Of a stretch of 53,799 nucleotides of DNA, positions 1 through 10,117 are shown piece after piece. A program made the position numbers and the translations under genes. The DNA lies in the NCBI GenBank assembly GCA_020845495.1, contig JADLFM010000073.1:1-53799 (forward strand), in the 5' to 3' direction. The notes under the pieces were generated by a model. The model worked only from the letters and a program-made list of their open reading frames with translations. It made no database searches and was not told the DNA's origin. Each line of letters starts with the position of its first letter. The first letter of the stretch is position 1. The DNA is from Chloroflexota bacterium (GTDB lineage: Bacteria > Chloroflexota > UBA6077 > JACCZL01).

Positions 1-30
1 GGCCTCGCCCCCTTCTTCAAGGGCGAGGCC
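1..30. terminator. Hairpin at left window edge
   Basis: Two perfect 10-bp arms (1-10 and 21-30, GGCCTCGCCC and its complement) enclose a 10-nt loop. There is no U-tract. It lies just beyond the 3' end of sulfatase 1 and could end transcription from either side. Function is inferred from structure only. Confidence 0.4.
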
Positions 31-140
31 GCCGACCGGCCGTTGCAGGGTGTAACGGGCGCCGAGAGGTGGCGTTCCATTGCTTGACAGAGTGAGGGCA
101 GCGTGAGGATGGCGCCAATCAGGCTGTGCTGACCCGGTAT

Positions 141-2438
141 TTACTGCCGATGCATCGCGGCTCGAACCTCGGCTTCAGGGTCCACGAAGCGCTCGCCGGC
201 TGCTTCCACCACCACCCGCTCGATCGTTCCGGTGAAGGGGAACGGCGCGCGGTACTCGTCCGTCACCGGCAGGCCGCTGTCGTAGCCACAGCAGAGCCCC
301 TCGGCGATTCGCTCGTGCATGTTGGGCACGGTCTCAGGAATCTCGGCCTCGCCGACCTTCCGATCCCCGACATAGAGCGCGCCGATGCCCCGGTGCTCGC
401 CAGTCCTGGTGAAGACGAAGCGCAACGTCGTGGGGCCGGCCGGGATGCGCTCGTCGGAGCGGACCCAGTGGTTGCGCAACCCGAGGTAGTTATGGACGTA
501 CGTGAGCCGCCCGTCTAGCACGAACAGCGAGTAGCCCGAGAACCGGCCGCCGTGGGCCAGGATGACACCCTCGGCGCCACCCTCCGGGATGACGACGTCG
601 GCGGTGATAGTGTGGGCGCGGTTGTGCAGGTTGGCCGCCGCGAAGTGATGGACTGGCGCGGCGCCCGGATAGTAGACGTAGCGGTCCCGCACCCCGCCCA
701 GCTCCGGCTTGGGTTCGAGCAGGCGGCCCTGGAAGCGGGCGTCGAGCGGCAAGACGTTGTTGCGGCCGGCTTCCGTCCACCAGCGCTCGACCAGTTCGTC
801 AAGCTTGTCAGGGTGCTGCTCGGCCAGATCGTGGCACTCCGAGAAATCCTCGTCGACGTGGTACAACTCCCAACGCTGCGCGCGGAGCAGCGCTTCGGTG
901 AGTAGCACGCCCTGTTTCTGATCGGTGACCGCCTTCCAACCGTCGTGCCAGAGCGCGCGCGAGGCGAACATCTCGTAGTACTGGGTGGTCTTGCGTGTCG
1001 GCGCAGCGGCGTCGTCAAAGGTGTGCGCGAAGCTAACGCCGTGGATCGGCTCGAGCGTGACGTCGTTCAGGACGGCCGGCGGCTCGATGCCGGCCGCGTC
1101 GAGCACGGTTGGGAGAATGTCGGTGACGTGGGCGTACTGGCCACGGACCTCTCCCTTCGCGCGGATACCCCTGGGCCAATGCACGATCAACGCGTCACTC
1201 ATACCACCCTGATGGACGTATCGCTTCCAACGCCGGAGCGGGGTGTTGCCGGCCCAGGCCCAGCCCCAGGAGTAGTGGGGATGGGTAGCGGGGGAGCCCC
1301 ACTCGTCGAGCATCTCCAGGTTTCGCTCGACCGTGTCCTCGACGCCGTTGGTGCCGAGCATATGGTTGAACAAGCCGTGCATGCCGCCCTCGGCGCTGGC
1401 GCCATTGTCAGAGGTGATGAAGATCAGCGTATTGTCGAGATCGCCGGTCTCCTCCAGGAAGTTGATGACCCGGCCGAGGTGGTGGTCGGTGTGGGAGAGG
1501 AAGGCGGCGAAGACCTCCATCTGACGAGCGTAGAGGCGCCGCTCGTCGTCGGACAGGCTGTCCCAGGCGGGAATGAAGTCCGGGCGCGGGGAAAGCGTGG
1601 TGCCGGGCGGGACGATGCCTGCTTCGACCTGCTTAGCGAAGATCTCCTCGCGCAGCCGGTCCCAGCCCTGGTCGAAGCGGCCCTGATACCGCTCGATCCA
1701 CTCCTTCGGAGCATGGTGGGGGGTGTGGCCAGCGCCGGGGCAATAGTAGAGAAAGAACGGCTTCTCTGGCGCGACCGTCCGGACGTTCGAGATCATTGAG
1801 ATCGCCTGATCCGCCATATCGGCGTTCAGGTGGTAGCCCTCTTCTGGTGTGCTCGGCGGTGCGATCGGGCGATTGTCCTCGACGAGATCGGGGTACCACT
1901 GATTCGTCATACCGGCCAGGAAGCCGTAGAAGCGCTCGAAGCCCCGTCCAAGCGGCCAGCGCCCGAACGGCCCGGCAGCCGTGCACTCGCTGGTTGGGGT
2001 CAGGTGCCACTTCCCGACCATAAAGGTGGCGTAGCCCTGGGCTTGCAACATCTCGGACAGAAAGCCGTTGCTGCGCGGGATGACGCTGTCGTAGCCAGGG
2101 AAGCCGGTCGCGATGTTCGCGACGATGGCCGCGCCGGTGGCGTGGTGGTTACGGCCGGTCATCATGCAGGCGCGCGTCGGCGTGCAAAGCGCGGTGGTAT
2201 GGAAGTCGCGGTAGCGCAAGCCGTTTGCCGCCAAACGATCGAGCGTCGGAGTATCGGCTGCGCCTCCGAAGCAGCCGAACTGCGCGAAGCCCACGTCGTC
2301 GAGCAGGACCACGAGGACGTTCGGCGCCCCCGTGCGCGCCTGTGGCGGCACCCGCCAGGCCGGCACCGATTCGCTCACCGTTCGACCGATGACGCCGGGG
2401 AACGGCGTCCCTTCGGGATACACGCGCACGTCAGCCAT
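141..2438 (-). CDS. Sulfatase 1, type I arylsulfatase (AtsA-like), cytoplasmic
   Basis: Predicted to hydrolyse sulfate esters. The 765-residue protein opens with a sulfatase core: the metal-binding DD in VLVVLLDDVGF near residue 47, the formylglycine motif CTPTR with Cys85, GKWHLTP, and the distal metal site SDNGAS. A C-terminal beta-rich region of about 200 residues follows, as in large AtsA-like sulfatases. The ATG at 2438 is preceded by AGGGGACGAG; an upstream in-frame ATG at 2600 would translate through the operator and adds unrelated sequence. There is no signal peptide, so a cytoplasmic location is inferred. Cys85 must be converted to formylglycine, and no maturation enzyme is seen in the window. 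The substrate is unknown. A LacI-type operator lies 19 bp upstream of the start. Confidence 0.9.
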   Translation of the reverse strand: MADVRVYPEGTPFPGVIGRTVSESVPAWRVPPQARTGAPNVLVVLLDDVGFAQFGCFGGAADTPTLDRLAANGLRYRDFHTTALCTPTRACMMTGRNHHATGAAIVANIATGFPGYDSVIPRSNGFLSEMLQAQGYATFMVGKWHLTPTSECTAAGPFGRWPLGRGFERFYGFLAGMTNQWYPDLVEDNRPIAPPSTPEEGYHLNADMADQAISMISNVRTVAPEKPFFLYYCPGAGHTPHHAPKEWIERYQGRFDQGWDRLREEIFAKQVEAGIVPPGTTLSPRPDFIPAWDSLSDDERRLYARQMEVFAAFLSHTDHHLGRVINFLEETGDLDNTLIFITSDNGASAEGGMHGLFNHMLGTNGVEDTVERNLEMLDEWGSPATHPHYSWGWAWAGNTPLRRWKRYVHQGGMSDALIVHWPRGIRAKGEVRGQYAHVTDILPTVLDAAGIEPPAVLNDVTLEPIHGVSFAHTFDDAAAPTRKTTQYYEMFASRALWHDGWKAVTDQKQGVLLTEALLRAQRWELYHVDEDFSECHDLAEQHPDKLDELVERWWTEAGRNNVLPLDARFQGRLLEPKPELGGVRDRYVYYPGAAPVHHFAAANLHNRAHTITADVVIPEGGAEGVILAHGGRFSGYSLFVLDGRLTYVHNYLGLRNHWVRSDERIPAGPTTLRFVFTRTGEHRGIGALYVGDRKVGEAEIPETVPNMHERIAEGLCCGYDSGLPVTDEYRAPFPFTGTIERVVVEAAGERFVDPEAEVRAAMHRQ

Positions 2439-2456
2439 GTCTCGTCCCCTCTGTCC

Positions 2457-2470
2457 TTGGAGCGCTCCAA
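2457..2470. promoter_or_regulatory. LacI-type operator upstream of sulfatase 1
   Basis: Perfect palindrome TTGGAGCGCTCCAA, identical to the sites at 38336, 46769 and 50525. On the minus strand a weak promoter TTCCAT-N17-TACCGT (2512-2484) precedes it, so the operator would fall near the transcription start, consistent with repression. The likely regulator is the LacI protein encoded at 37081. Confidence 0.8.
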
Positions 2471-2679
2471 TCGAACCGGGGATACGGTACCCGACCACGC
2501 GCCCGAATGGAAGGGCAGCCCCGCTCCCGTTCCTTCGCAGGCGAGGGCAGGGGCAATCAGGCAAGCACAAGACGCTCATGCGCTTCCCGTTTTCCCGCAT
2601 GCGAGGGCAGGGAAGCGAGCGCGCCTATGCGTGAGAGGCGGTTGTGGGCGAGGGCATCCACAGTTGAGGGGTGCGCATC
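2471..2679. other. Intergenic region, imperfect direct repeats
   Basis: About 210 bp between malate synthase and the sulfatase 1 operator. It holds two related GC-rich stretches containing GCGAGGGCAGGG (around 2540 and 2602). No gene is supported. The left part contains the weak sulfatase promoter. Confidence 0.4.
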
Positions 2680-4287
<1,608 letters not shown>

Positions 4288-4373
4288 GGTCAGTTCCCCT
4301 CTCGCCGTGGTCGTCCAGACAACGCCGAGGGGAGACCATAGCAGAGGGTCGCCGTCCGGTGGCAGCCCAGGAC

Positions 4374-4427
4374 GCCCTCACCCCCGGCCTCTCTCCCGCG
4401 TGCAGGAGGGGGGCCGGGGGTGAGGGC
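4374..4427. terminator. Long GC-rich hairpin (member of intergenic repeat family)
   Basis: Perfect 16-bp arms (4374-4389 and 4412-4427) are extended inward by about 7 more pairs, one of them G-U, leaving a loop of about 8 nt. It follows the stop of the LLM oxidoreductase and precedes malate synthase, so it may end that transcript. The core CCTCACCCCCGGCC recurs in altered form near 24706 and 53639, so it may instead be a dispersed repeat. Confidence 0.6.
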
Positions 4428-4433
4428 CGCCAT

Positions 4434-5342
4434 TTAGCGCCCGGTCAGTTGCTCCACGACCGGTGCGAACGTCTCCATCGCCTCCGACGTGACGACGTAG
4501 TAGGAGATACCCAGTGCGTCGCGGCGGGCGAGCAGCGCAGCGCACATGTCGTCGGGCGAACCCACGACGACGGACGGTGAGTCGGAACGGGTCAGCGCAG
4601 CCAGATCCGCGCCGAAGCGCGACCGCATGAACGGGCTGACATAGTCGCCTACAATGGCGAGAATAAGGTTCAATTCCAGATCCGGGAACCGCGCGCCGGC
4701 CGCCTCGCGAGCCCACCCGACTTTCTCCGCGACGCTCGCCTGTGACTCGTCGGGGCGCACCCCGAGTGTCACGATGTCGGCCTCACGCGCGGCAAGTGAC
4801 AGCATGCGCCGCCCGGACGCCGCCACCAGGATCGGCGGGCGGGGCTGCTGGATCGGCCCGGGCAAGACTTCGGCATCAGTGACCGAGTAGTAGCGGCCGT
4901 GCAAGGTTACCCGCTGACCGGCCAGCATGCCCTTGATGATAGTCAGTGCTTCTCCGAGCCGGGACACGCGCACGCCGCCCGGATCGAGCGGGATGCCGAG
5001 CATCGCGTAGTCGCGATCCGCGCCCGGACGACCGGCCCCGATCCCAAGCTCGAAGCGCCCGTTCGAGAGCCGGTCCAGACTAGCGGCCTCACGCGCGGTC
5101 ATGACGGGATTCCGGTATTCGTTGGCGAGCACGTAGGTGCCGAGCCGGAGCGTGCGGGTCACACCGGCGGCCAGGGCAAGCGCGAGCATCGGCGCCGGCA
5201 GCGGCGCGGCGAGCGCTTCCGGTAGCAGCACTGTCGAGTAGCCAAACGCCTCGGCGCGCCGCACGCTGGTGACCCACTCGTCGGCCGTACGGCACGGCGG
5301 CGCCTGGACCCCGAAACGGAAAGGACGCGGTGTCATCGACAT
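4434..5342 (-). CDS. LLM-class flavin/F420-dependent oxidoreductase
   Basis: A bacterial luciferase-like monooxygenase-family TIM barrel of 302 residues that would use F420 or FMN in the cytoplasm. Family features are the N-terminal FRFGVQAPP strand, the RLSNGRFELGIGAGRPGAD segment, and GRYYSVTDAEVLPGPIQQPRPPILVAASGR read in pieces before the C-terminal helices. The ATG at 5342 was chosen because AAGGAGA lies 6 nt upstream; a second ATG two codons later is also possible. The open frame extends far upstream but that part has no domain resemblance. The substrate cannot be told. The gene stands alone, with a hairpin just past its stop. Confidence 0.85.
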   Translation of the reverse strand: MSMTPRPFRFGVQAPPCRTADEWVTSVRRAEAFGYSTVLLPEALAAPLPAPMLALALAAGVTRTLRLGTYVLANEYRNPVMTAREAASLDRLSNGRFELGIGAGRPGADRDYAMLGIPLDPGGVRVSRLGEALTIIKGMLAGQRVTLHGRYYSVTDAEVLPGPIQQPRPPILVAASGRRMLSLAAREADIVTLGVRPDESQASVAEKVGWAREAAGARFPDLELNLILAIVGDYVSPFMRSRFGADLAALTRSDSPSVVVGSPDDMCAALLARRDALGISYYVVTSEAMETFAPVVEQLTGR

Positions 5343-5752
5343 CTGGAGTCTCCTTCCAGTGTGGCAGGCCAGGGTGTGGCCGGCGTGAGGAGAAACACGG
5401 CGAAGAGGCGAGCACCACGAGTATTTCGTCAGTCTTATTGATAGTCGCTCTTCCAGCAGTTCATCACCGGGCCGTGCCTTCTGGTGCGTCGCACCAAGGG
5501 TAATGGGGAGTACGCCGTGCTGGCGGCCCCTCGATCGCGGGCGGCGCGGTCGCGTCGACGGGCGTCGCCGGGCACTCAGCGTGCCAGCCCAGTGGGCGCT
5601 CTGGCGCTGGGAGCCGGGCTGGACGTTCGGGCTCGGCTGCGATTGGGTCGGGCTGCGATTGGGTCGGGCTGCGATTGGGATGTGGCCGGGCTCACGTTCA
5701 GGGCGCCGCCGGCCGATGATTAGAGGGGGCGATGCAGCGCGTCGGGCTATCC
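5343..5752. other. Divergent intergenic region
   Basis: About 400 bp between the LLM gene and the protease promoter. Apart from the short tandem repeat at 5636-5679 I see no gene, RNA or operator. Reading frames here are uninterrupted only because of high GC. Confidence 0.4.
5636..5679. repeat. 16-bp tandem repeat, 2.75 copies
   Basis: The unit GCTGCGATTGGGTCGG occurs at 5636 and 5652, with a partial copy at 5668-5679. It lies about 75 bp upstream of the predicted protease promoter; no function is apparent. Confidence 0.8.
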
Positions 5753-5781
5753 TTGCCAGCGTCGCAGTCGTCCAGTAGAGT
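5753..5781 (+). promoter_or_regulatory. Predicted sigma70-type promoter of the protease gene
   Basis: TTGCCA (5753-5758), a 17-bp spacer, and TAGAGT (5776-5781), about 60 bp upstream of the chosen start at 5842. Based on match to the consensus only. Confidence 0.5.
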
Positions 5782-5841
5782 GGACGCAGTGTCGCGGTTA
5801 TGGCATGCCGGTCGCGAGGGCATAAGCGGGGGAACGGGGGC

Positions 5842-8337
5842 GTGGACGACCAGTCTGAGGGCCTGGGGAGCTCAACCGGATCACCTGGCTCGCCGGCACG
5901 CGGCTCCCGGGCGGCACACGACAACCGCACGAAACCGGCCGATCGGGCGGCGATCGACGAGGCGCTCGCGCAGCTTCGGGATGGCACCCCGGCCGAGAAG
6001 ATCGCCGCCCGCGAGCGCCTGGGGGGCGTGTTCGAGCGGCGCGGCCTGCTCGACCACGCCGCCGAGTGTTACGAGGCAAACATCCTCGCCGGCGTCCGAG
6101 ACCCGCTCCTCTACGAACGCCTCGCCGGCATTTACGAGCGCCGGGGTGACGCCGCCCTGGCCCGGGAGGCTCGTGACGAGGCCCGTACACTGATCGAGCG
6201 AACGCTGCTACGCGCGGCCACTCGTCGTCAGGGCGAGCGCAACTCCGCGCCGCTGAGCCTGCCCGGCGCCCCATCTACATCTCTCCTGCCAGCGCCCTCG
6301 GACCCGACGATGACAGTCGGCCGGTCGGCAGTGAGCGGCCAGCCGGTGGAGTCCGGCGCGTCAGCCGGGAGCAGCCCCGATCTGGCGGCACCCACCGTCG
6401 TGCACCCACCAACGCCGACCGAATCACCCGTCCGGTCCCGGCTCGACGCCACGCGCCCGATCTGGGCACCGCCGCCCCCGCTCGGGCCCGCTGCCCCAGG
6501 CACAACGGGGGCCACTGTCACACGGCGCCGTGCCGCCGCGCCCGGACACGACGACCCGGTCCGCGACCTGCTGCTCGAGCTACCCCCACGCCTGCTTGCC
6601 GGGGGAGCGACCGTCTGCGCGCTCATCGGCCTCATCATGATCGTAGCGGCCCTCGTCGGGCGCCCCCAACAGCCGCGCGTCGCCGAGCATGCCGCGCCGC
6701 CCGCTGAGTGGACGGCACGGCCCGTCGTTCCACCTTCTGGCGAGCCGCCATCCGCCGCGTCTGCTGTCCCGCCGTCGAGCGTGGCGGTGCCTGCGGGGCA
6801 GGCCCCGGCCGAGGAGGCTACCACGCAGCCGGCCGCCACGCCGGCCACGGCCCTACCGACTCCCGCCCTACCGACTCCCGTCACGCCGACCACGGCCCCA
6901 TCGACTCCCGCCCCACCAGCCACGCAAGCGAGTGGCAGCGATCCCGAGCGCGCCGTGGCGACGCTGCGCTCCCTGGTCGCCTTCGTCCTGACCGACAGCG
7001 GCTCCGGCTCCGGCATCGCGGTCGGCGACGGACGCTTCATCACGAACAATCACGTCGTAGATGGCGTCGCCACCGTCACGATTCGGCTGACGGACGGTCG
7101 GACCGCTCCCGCAAGGGTGCTCCGCGTCGATCCGGCGCGTGACCTCGCGCTACTGGAAACGACCCTGGCCGGCGTCGCGGCAGCCCGCTTCCGGGACTCG
7201 CGCGACCTTCACCCGGCCGAGAACCTGTACGTCGTCGGCTACCCGCTCGGCACCCAGATCGGCATCGAAGACGTGACCGTCACACGCGGCATCTTCTCGG
7301 CGCGCCGCCAGTCCCGTCGGAACGTCTGGCACGTCCAGACCGACGCGCCGATGAGCCCTGGTAACTCCGGCGGCCCGGTCGGAGACTCGGAAGGCCGTGT
7401 AGTCGGCGTGGCCACCTTCGGCATGCGCGACGGCGAGTCCCTGAACTTCGCCGTGGCCGGCGACGAGGTACTGGCCTTTCTGGACGGAGGCGGCGTCGCC
7501 CCGGCCCCGCCACGCGCTCAGCCGCCTGCCCAGCCCGTTCCCAGCCAGAGAGCACCTTCCCAGCCCGCACCTGCTATTGCCGCCCGCCCTGAACTGGTCC
7601 GCGCCTCGTTCGGCCCTGACACCGTGGCGCCGGGCGGTACGGTCGATCTCGTCTATGAGATCGCCAATGCCGGGACCGTTCCGGTACCGGTCGTCCTCGG
7701 CACGTCGATCCGCCTCGGCAGCGGCCCGTGGATCGACGACCCGGCGAGCGACGTGCGGATCCGGGTCACCCCTGGCCGCGCCATCTACCGCCGACAGTTT
7801 CGGGTGCCACCCGGCGCGACCGCCGGCGCCTATGACGTCTGGGCGACCGTCCTCAGCGACGACCTGAAGACCGACTACGGTCAGCGGGCGGCGACCGCCG
7901 GGCTGGTCGTCGCTACCCTCCCGCCCGGCGCGCCGCCCGCCACCGCCACCCGCGTTCCCCCGAGCGCGCCACCGCGCTCGGCGGCCACGACCGCTCCGGT
8001 CCCTCGCTCACCAGCGCCACGCACGCAGGCCGAGCCGCCGACACGGTCACCCCTCAGCCAGTCATCGGGCGGGCAGCAGCCGAACGCCACTCTCACCACA
8101 TCCGCCACCCGCTCGGTAGCCGCTGCCGCGCCGGCAACGCGCTCGTCGTCCTTCGACCCCTCGCGCTACGTTGGGCGTGGCGACACCTTCAACTGCGATG
8201 ATTTCGCCAGTCAAGCCGACGCGCAGGCCGTCCTGCGCGCTGACCCGTCAGACCCAAACCGTCTCGACCGTGACGGGAACGGCGTCGCCTGCGAATCCAA
8301 TCCTGGCCCCATTGACCGCGACCCCGTGCGCCGCTAG
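5842..8337 (+). CDS. Membrane-anchored trypsin-like (HtrA-type) protease with Excalibur tail
   Basis: Predicted envelope serine protease of 831 residues. In order: an N-terminal helical, TPR-like module (about residues 30-110, containing ARERLGGVFERRG); a low-complexity linker; one membrane helix near 250-275; a Pro/Thr/Ala linker; a trypsin-like domain with a clear triad, His404 in ITNNHVVDG, Asp434 in ARDLALLE and Ser509 in SPGNSGGPV; a beta-sandwich, CARDB-like region (about 590-700); another linker; and a C-terminal Excalibur calcium-binding domain (FNCDDF and DRDGNGVACE). No PDZ domain is seen. GTG at 5842 is preferred over ATG at 5800 because of GGGGGAACGGGGG upstream and because the paralogue at 14991 starts at the same point. 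The N-terminal module would be cytoplasmic and the protease extracytoplasmic. Confidence 0.85.
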   Translation: MDDQSEGLGSSTGSPGSPARGSRAAHDNRTKPADRAAIDEALAQLRDGTPAEKIAARERLGGVFERRGLLDHAAECYEANILAGVRDPLLYERLAGIYERRGDAALAREARDEARTLIERTLLRAATRRQGERNSAPLSLPGAPSTSLLPAPSDPTMTVGRSAVSGQPVESGASAGSSPDLAAPTVVHPPTPTESPVRSRLDATRPIWAPPPPLGPAAPGTTGATVTRRRAAAPGHDDPVRDLLLELPPRLLAGGATVCALIGLIMIVAALVGRPQQPRVAEHAAPPAEWTARPVVPPSGEPPSAASAVPPSSVAVPAGQAPAEEATTQPAATPATALPTPALPTPVTPTTAPSTPAPPATQASGSDPERAVATLRSLVAFVLTDSGSGSGIAVGDGRFITNNHVVDGVATVTIRLTDGRTAPARVLRVDPARDLALLETTLAGVAAARFRDSRDLHPAENLYVVGYPLGTQIGIEDVTVTRGIFSARRQSRRNVWHVQTDAPMSPGNSGGPVGDSEGRVVGVATFGMRDGESLNFAVAGDEVLAFLDGGGVAPAPPRAQPPAQPVPSQRAPSQPAPAIAARPELVRASFGPDTVAPGGTVDLVYEIANAGTVPVPVVLGTSIRLGSGPWIDDPASDVRIRVTPGRAIYRRQFRVPPGATAGAYDVWATVLSDDLKTDYGQRAATAGLVVATLPPGAPPATATRVPPSAPPRSAATTAPVPRSPAPRTQAEPPTRSPLSQSSGGQQPNATLTTSATRSVAAAAPATRSSSFDPSRYVGRGDTFNCDDFASQADAQAVLRADPSDPNRLDRDGNGVACESNPGPIDRDPVRR

Positions 8338-8397
8338 CAGCCCCCTGGACTGAAGCAACGCAGAGTCGTCGTGGGATGGCGGCATGTCCGACCCCGA

Positions 8398-8435
8398 CCT
8401 ACCGGGGCCAGACGTGCCTACCGGGGCCAGACGTG
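8398..8435. repeat. 19-bp perfect tandem repeat, two copies
   Basis: The unit CCTACCGGGGCCAGACGTG occurs at 8398-8416 and 8417-8435, in the short gap between the converging protease and methyltransferase genes. No hairpin or coding role is evident. Confidence 0.85.
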
Positions 8436-8498
8436 CCGCCCGAGCCAGCCTCGCCACGCGGGCGACGAGCCGCTCGATACATCGGTGGGTGTCTCCGG

Positions 8499-9176
8499 CT
8501 ACGTGCGCGGGGTGTAGGCGTGGAGAGCGTAACGCTCGCGCTCGGGCGCCTCGCCCCACAGCACGGCGTCCATCAGCGGCTCGACGCGGATGTCCACGAA
8601 GCCGCACTCAGTCACGAACGCCGCCAGTTCCTCGGCCGGCCGTCCGCCGTAGAGCGGCAGTGACTCGTGAATCGCAGCGTAATCGTCATGTGGCGTGGTG
8701 CGCCAATCACCCTCCACCAGCACCAACTGGCCGCCCGGCCGCAGCACCCGCGCCCACTCGGCCAGCGCCGTGCGAGGCTCGGGGAGCGTCCAGAGGACGT
8801 GCCGCTCCACTACCAGATCGAAGCTGTCGTCGGTGTAGGGAATCCGCTCGGCGTCGGCGCGATGGAAGTCCACGCTCCGACCCGCTCGCGTTGCCTTCTC
8901 GCGAGCCAGGGCTAGCATCTCGTCGGCCGCATCGACTCCAGTCACACGGTGCCCGGCCTCGGCCAGCAACAGCGCCAGAAAACCAGTGCCGCAGCCCACA
9001 TCCAGGGCGTCGAGCGGCTCGGCGCCCGCCCAGGCACGGACGCGCTCCAACCAGGCTGTCCGCTGTGCATCGGTGTGCAGGCCGTGATTGGGCGCCTGGT
9101 CGAACGTCGGCGCGCGGCGCTCCCAGTGGGCGCGCACGACTTCCTTGATCTTAGACGGCTCGAGCGACGAGGGCAT
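8499..9176 (-). CDS. Class I SAM-dependent methyltransferase
   Basis: A cytoplasmic methyltransferase of 225 residues with the Rossmann SAM-binding motif LDVGCGTGFLALLLAEAGH, an acidic strand end VTGVDAADEM, and a later LRPGGQLVLVEGDW typical of UbiE/ubiquinone-type small-molecule methyltransferases. The start at 9176 has AGAGGAG upstream and overlaps the end of the ABC ATPase gene by 26 bp, so translation is probably coupled to the importer. The substrate is unknown; its place after an iron/B12-type importer suggests a role with the imported chelate or cofactor, but that is inference. Confidence 0.85.
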   Translation of the reverse strand: MPSSLEPSKIKEVVRAHWERRAPTFDQAPNHGLHTDAQRTAWLERVRAWAGAEPLDALDVGCGTGFLALLLAEAGHRVTGVDAADEMLALAREKATRAGRSVDFHRADAERIPYTDDSFDLVVERHVLWTLPEPRTALAEWARVLRPGGQLVLVEGDWRTTPHDDYAAIHESLPLYGGRPAEELAAFVTECGFVDIRVEPLMDAVLWGEAPERERYALHAYTPRT

Positions 9177-9972
9177 CGTAACGGCTCCTCTCGCGGTCGT
9201 GGACCGACCGCAGCGACGTGATGTGGGGGATCATGTCCTCGTCGAGCGACACTCGCGCCTCGACGCCGTACACCTGCCGGAGCATCGGTTCGGTGAGGAC
9301 AGCGGCCGGCGGACCGGCCGCGTGGACGGCACCCCGATCGAGGATGACGAGTCGATCCGCGAAGCGGGCGGCGAGGTTAAGGTCGTGCAGGGCGATCAGG
9401 ACGGTCATGCCGCGCCCCTCGGCCACACTTCGCATCAGCGCCAGAAGTTCCAACTGGCGCTGAAGGTCCAGGCTGCTGGTCGGCTCGTCCAGCAGCAGTA
9501 CACGCGGCTCGCGAGCCAGCGCCTGCGCGACCGCCACAAGCTGACGTTGCCCGCCGCTCAGCTCGTTCAGGTAGCGGAGCGCCAGCCCTTCGAGGCGCAA
9601 TTCCTCCAGCACATTCGAGACGTGGGCCAGATCGGCATCGCTGACGACCCAGGAGGCCGAGTACTGGCGAGCTACCAGGACCGCCTCGAAGACGGTGAGA
9701 GCAGCCGTGCTCGGGTATTCCTGGGGCAGATAGCTCACCAGCCGCGCAAGCTGCCCTCGGCCCCCCAGGCTGTCACTGGGGCGGCCGTCGAGCAGCACCC
9801 GGCCCTCGGGTCGGAGCAGCCCGGCGATGCACTTGAACAGCGTCGACTTGCCGGCCGCGTTGGGACCGATCACCGCCGTCACCTGCCCGGGCAGGATGTC
9901 GTCGATATCGACGCCTCGGAGCACGGGCGTCCGGCCATAGCCGAACCGGAGCCCTTCGACACGAACTCTCAT
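9151..9972 (-). CDS. ABC transporter ATPase, iron-siderophore/B12 (FecE/BtuD) type
   Basis: Energises the importer encoded with it. The 273-residue protein has Walker A GPNAAGKST, signature LSGGQRQLVAVAQAL, Walker B VLLLDEPTSSLD and the H-loop IALHD, in the order and length of FecE/BtuD proteins. The ATG at 9972 was chosen because the conserved domain begins there (MRVRVEGLRFGYG); the frame stays open to 10056 but those residues are not family-like, and the ribosome site (GAGAG) is weak. It forms an operon with the permease upstream and the methyltransferase downstream. Confidence 0.9.
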   Translation of the reverse strand: MRVRVEGLRFGYGRTPVLRGVDIDDILPGQVTAVIGPNAAGKSTLFKCIAGLLRPEGRVLLDGRPSDSLGGRGQLARLVSYLPQEYPSTAALTVFEAVLVARQYSASWVVSDADLAHVSNVLEELRLEGLALRYLNELSGGQRQLVAVAQALAREPRVLLLDEPTSSLDLQRQLELLALMRSVAEGRGMTVLIALHDLNLAARFADRLVILDRGAVHAAGPPAAVLTEPMLRQVYGVEARVSLDEDMIPHITSLRSVHDRERSRYDALVARAV

Positions 9973-10117
9973 TGCGGATCTCTCATCGGTACCAATCACC
10001 TCGCCACTGGGGGCGGGCATATGCTTCGTGAGGATGACACGCCGACCCCGCCACATGGGGGAAAGGCCGTAGCTCTCGTGACCGAAAGCGTGCCCGCCGA
10101 CGCGCGCCGGCGGGCAC

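Noticed and set aside
5343..5987. N-terminal extension of the LLM oxidoreductase
   Set aside because: The extra residues are low-complexity and out of the family; a good ribosome site marks 5342 as the start.
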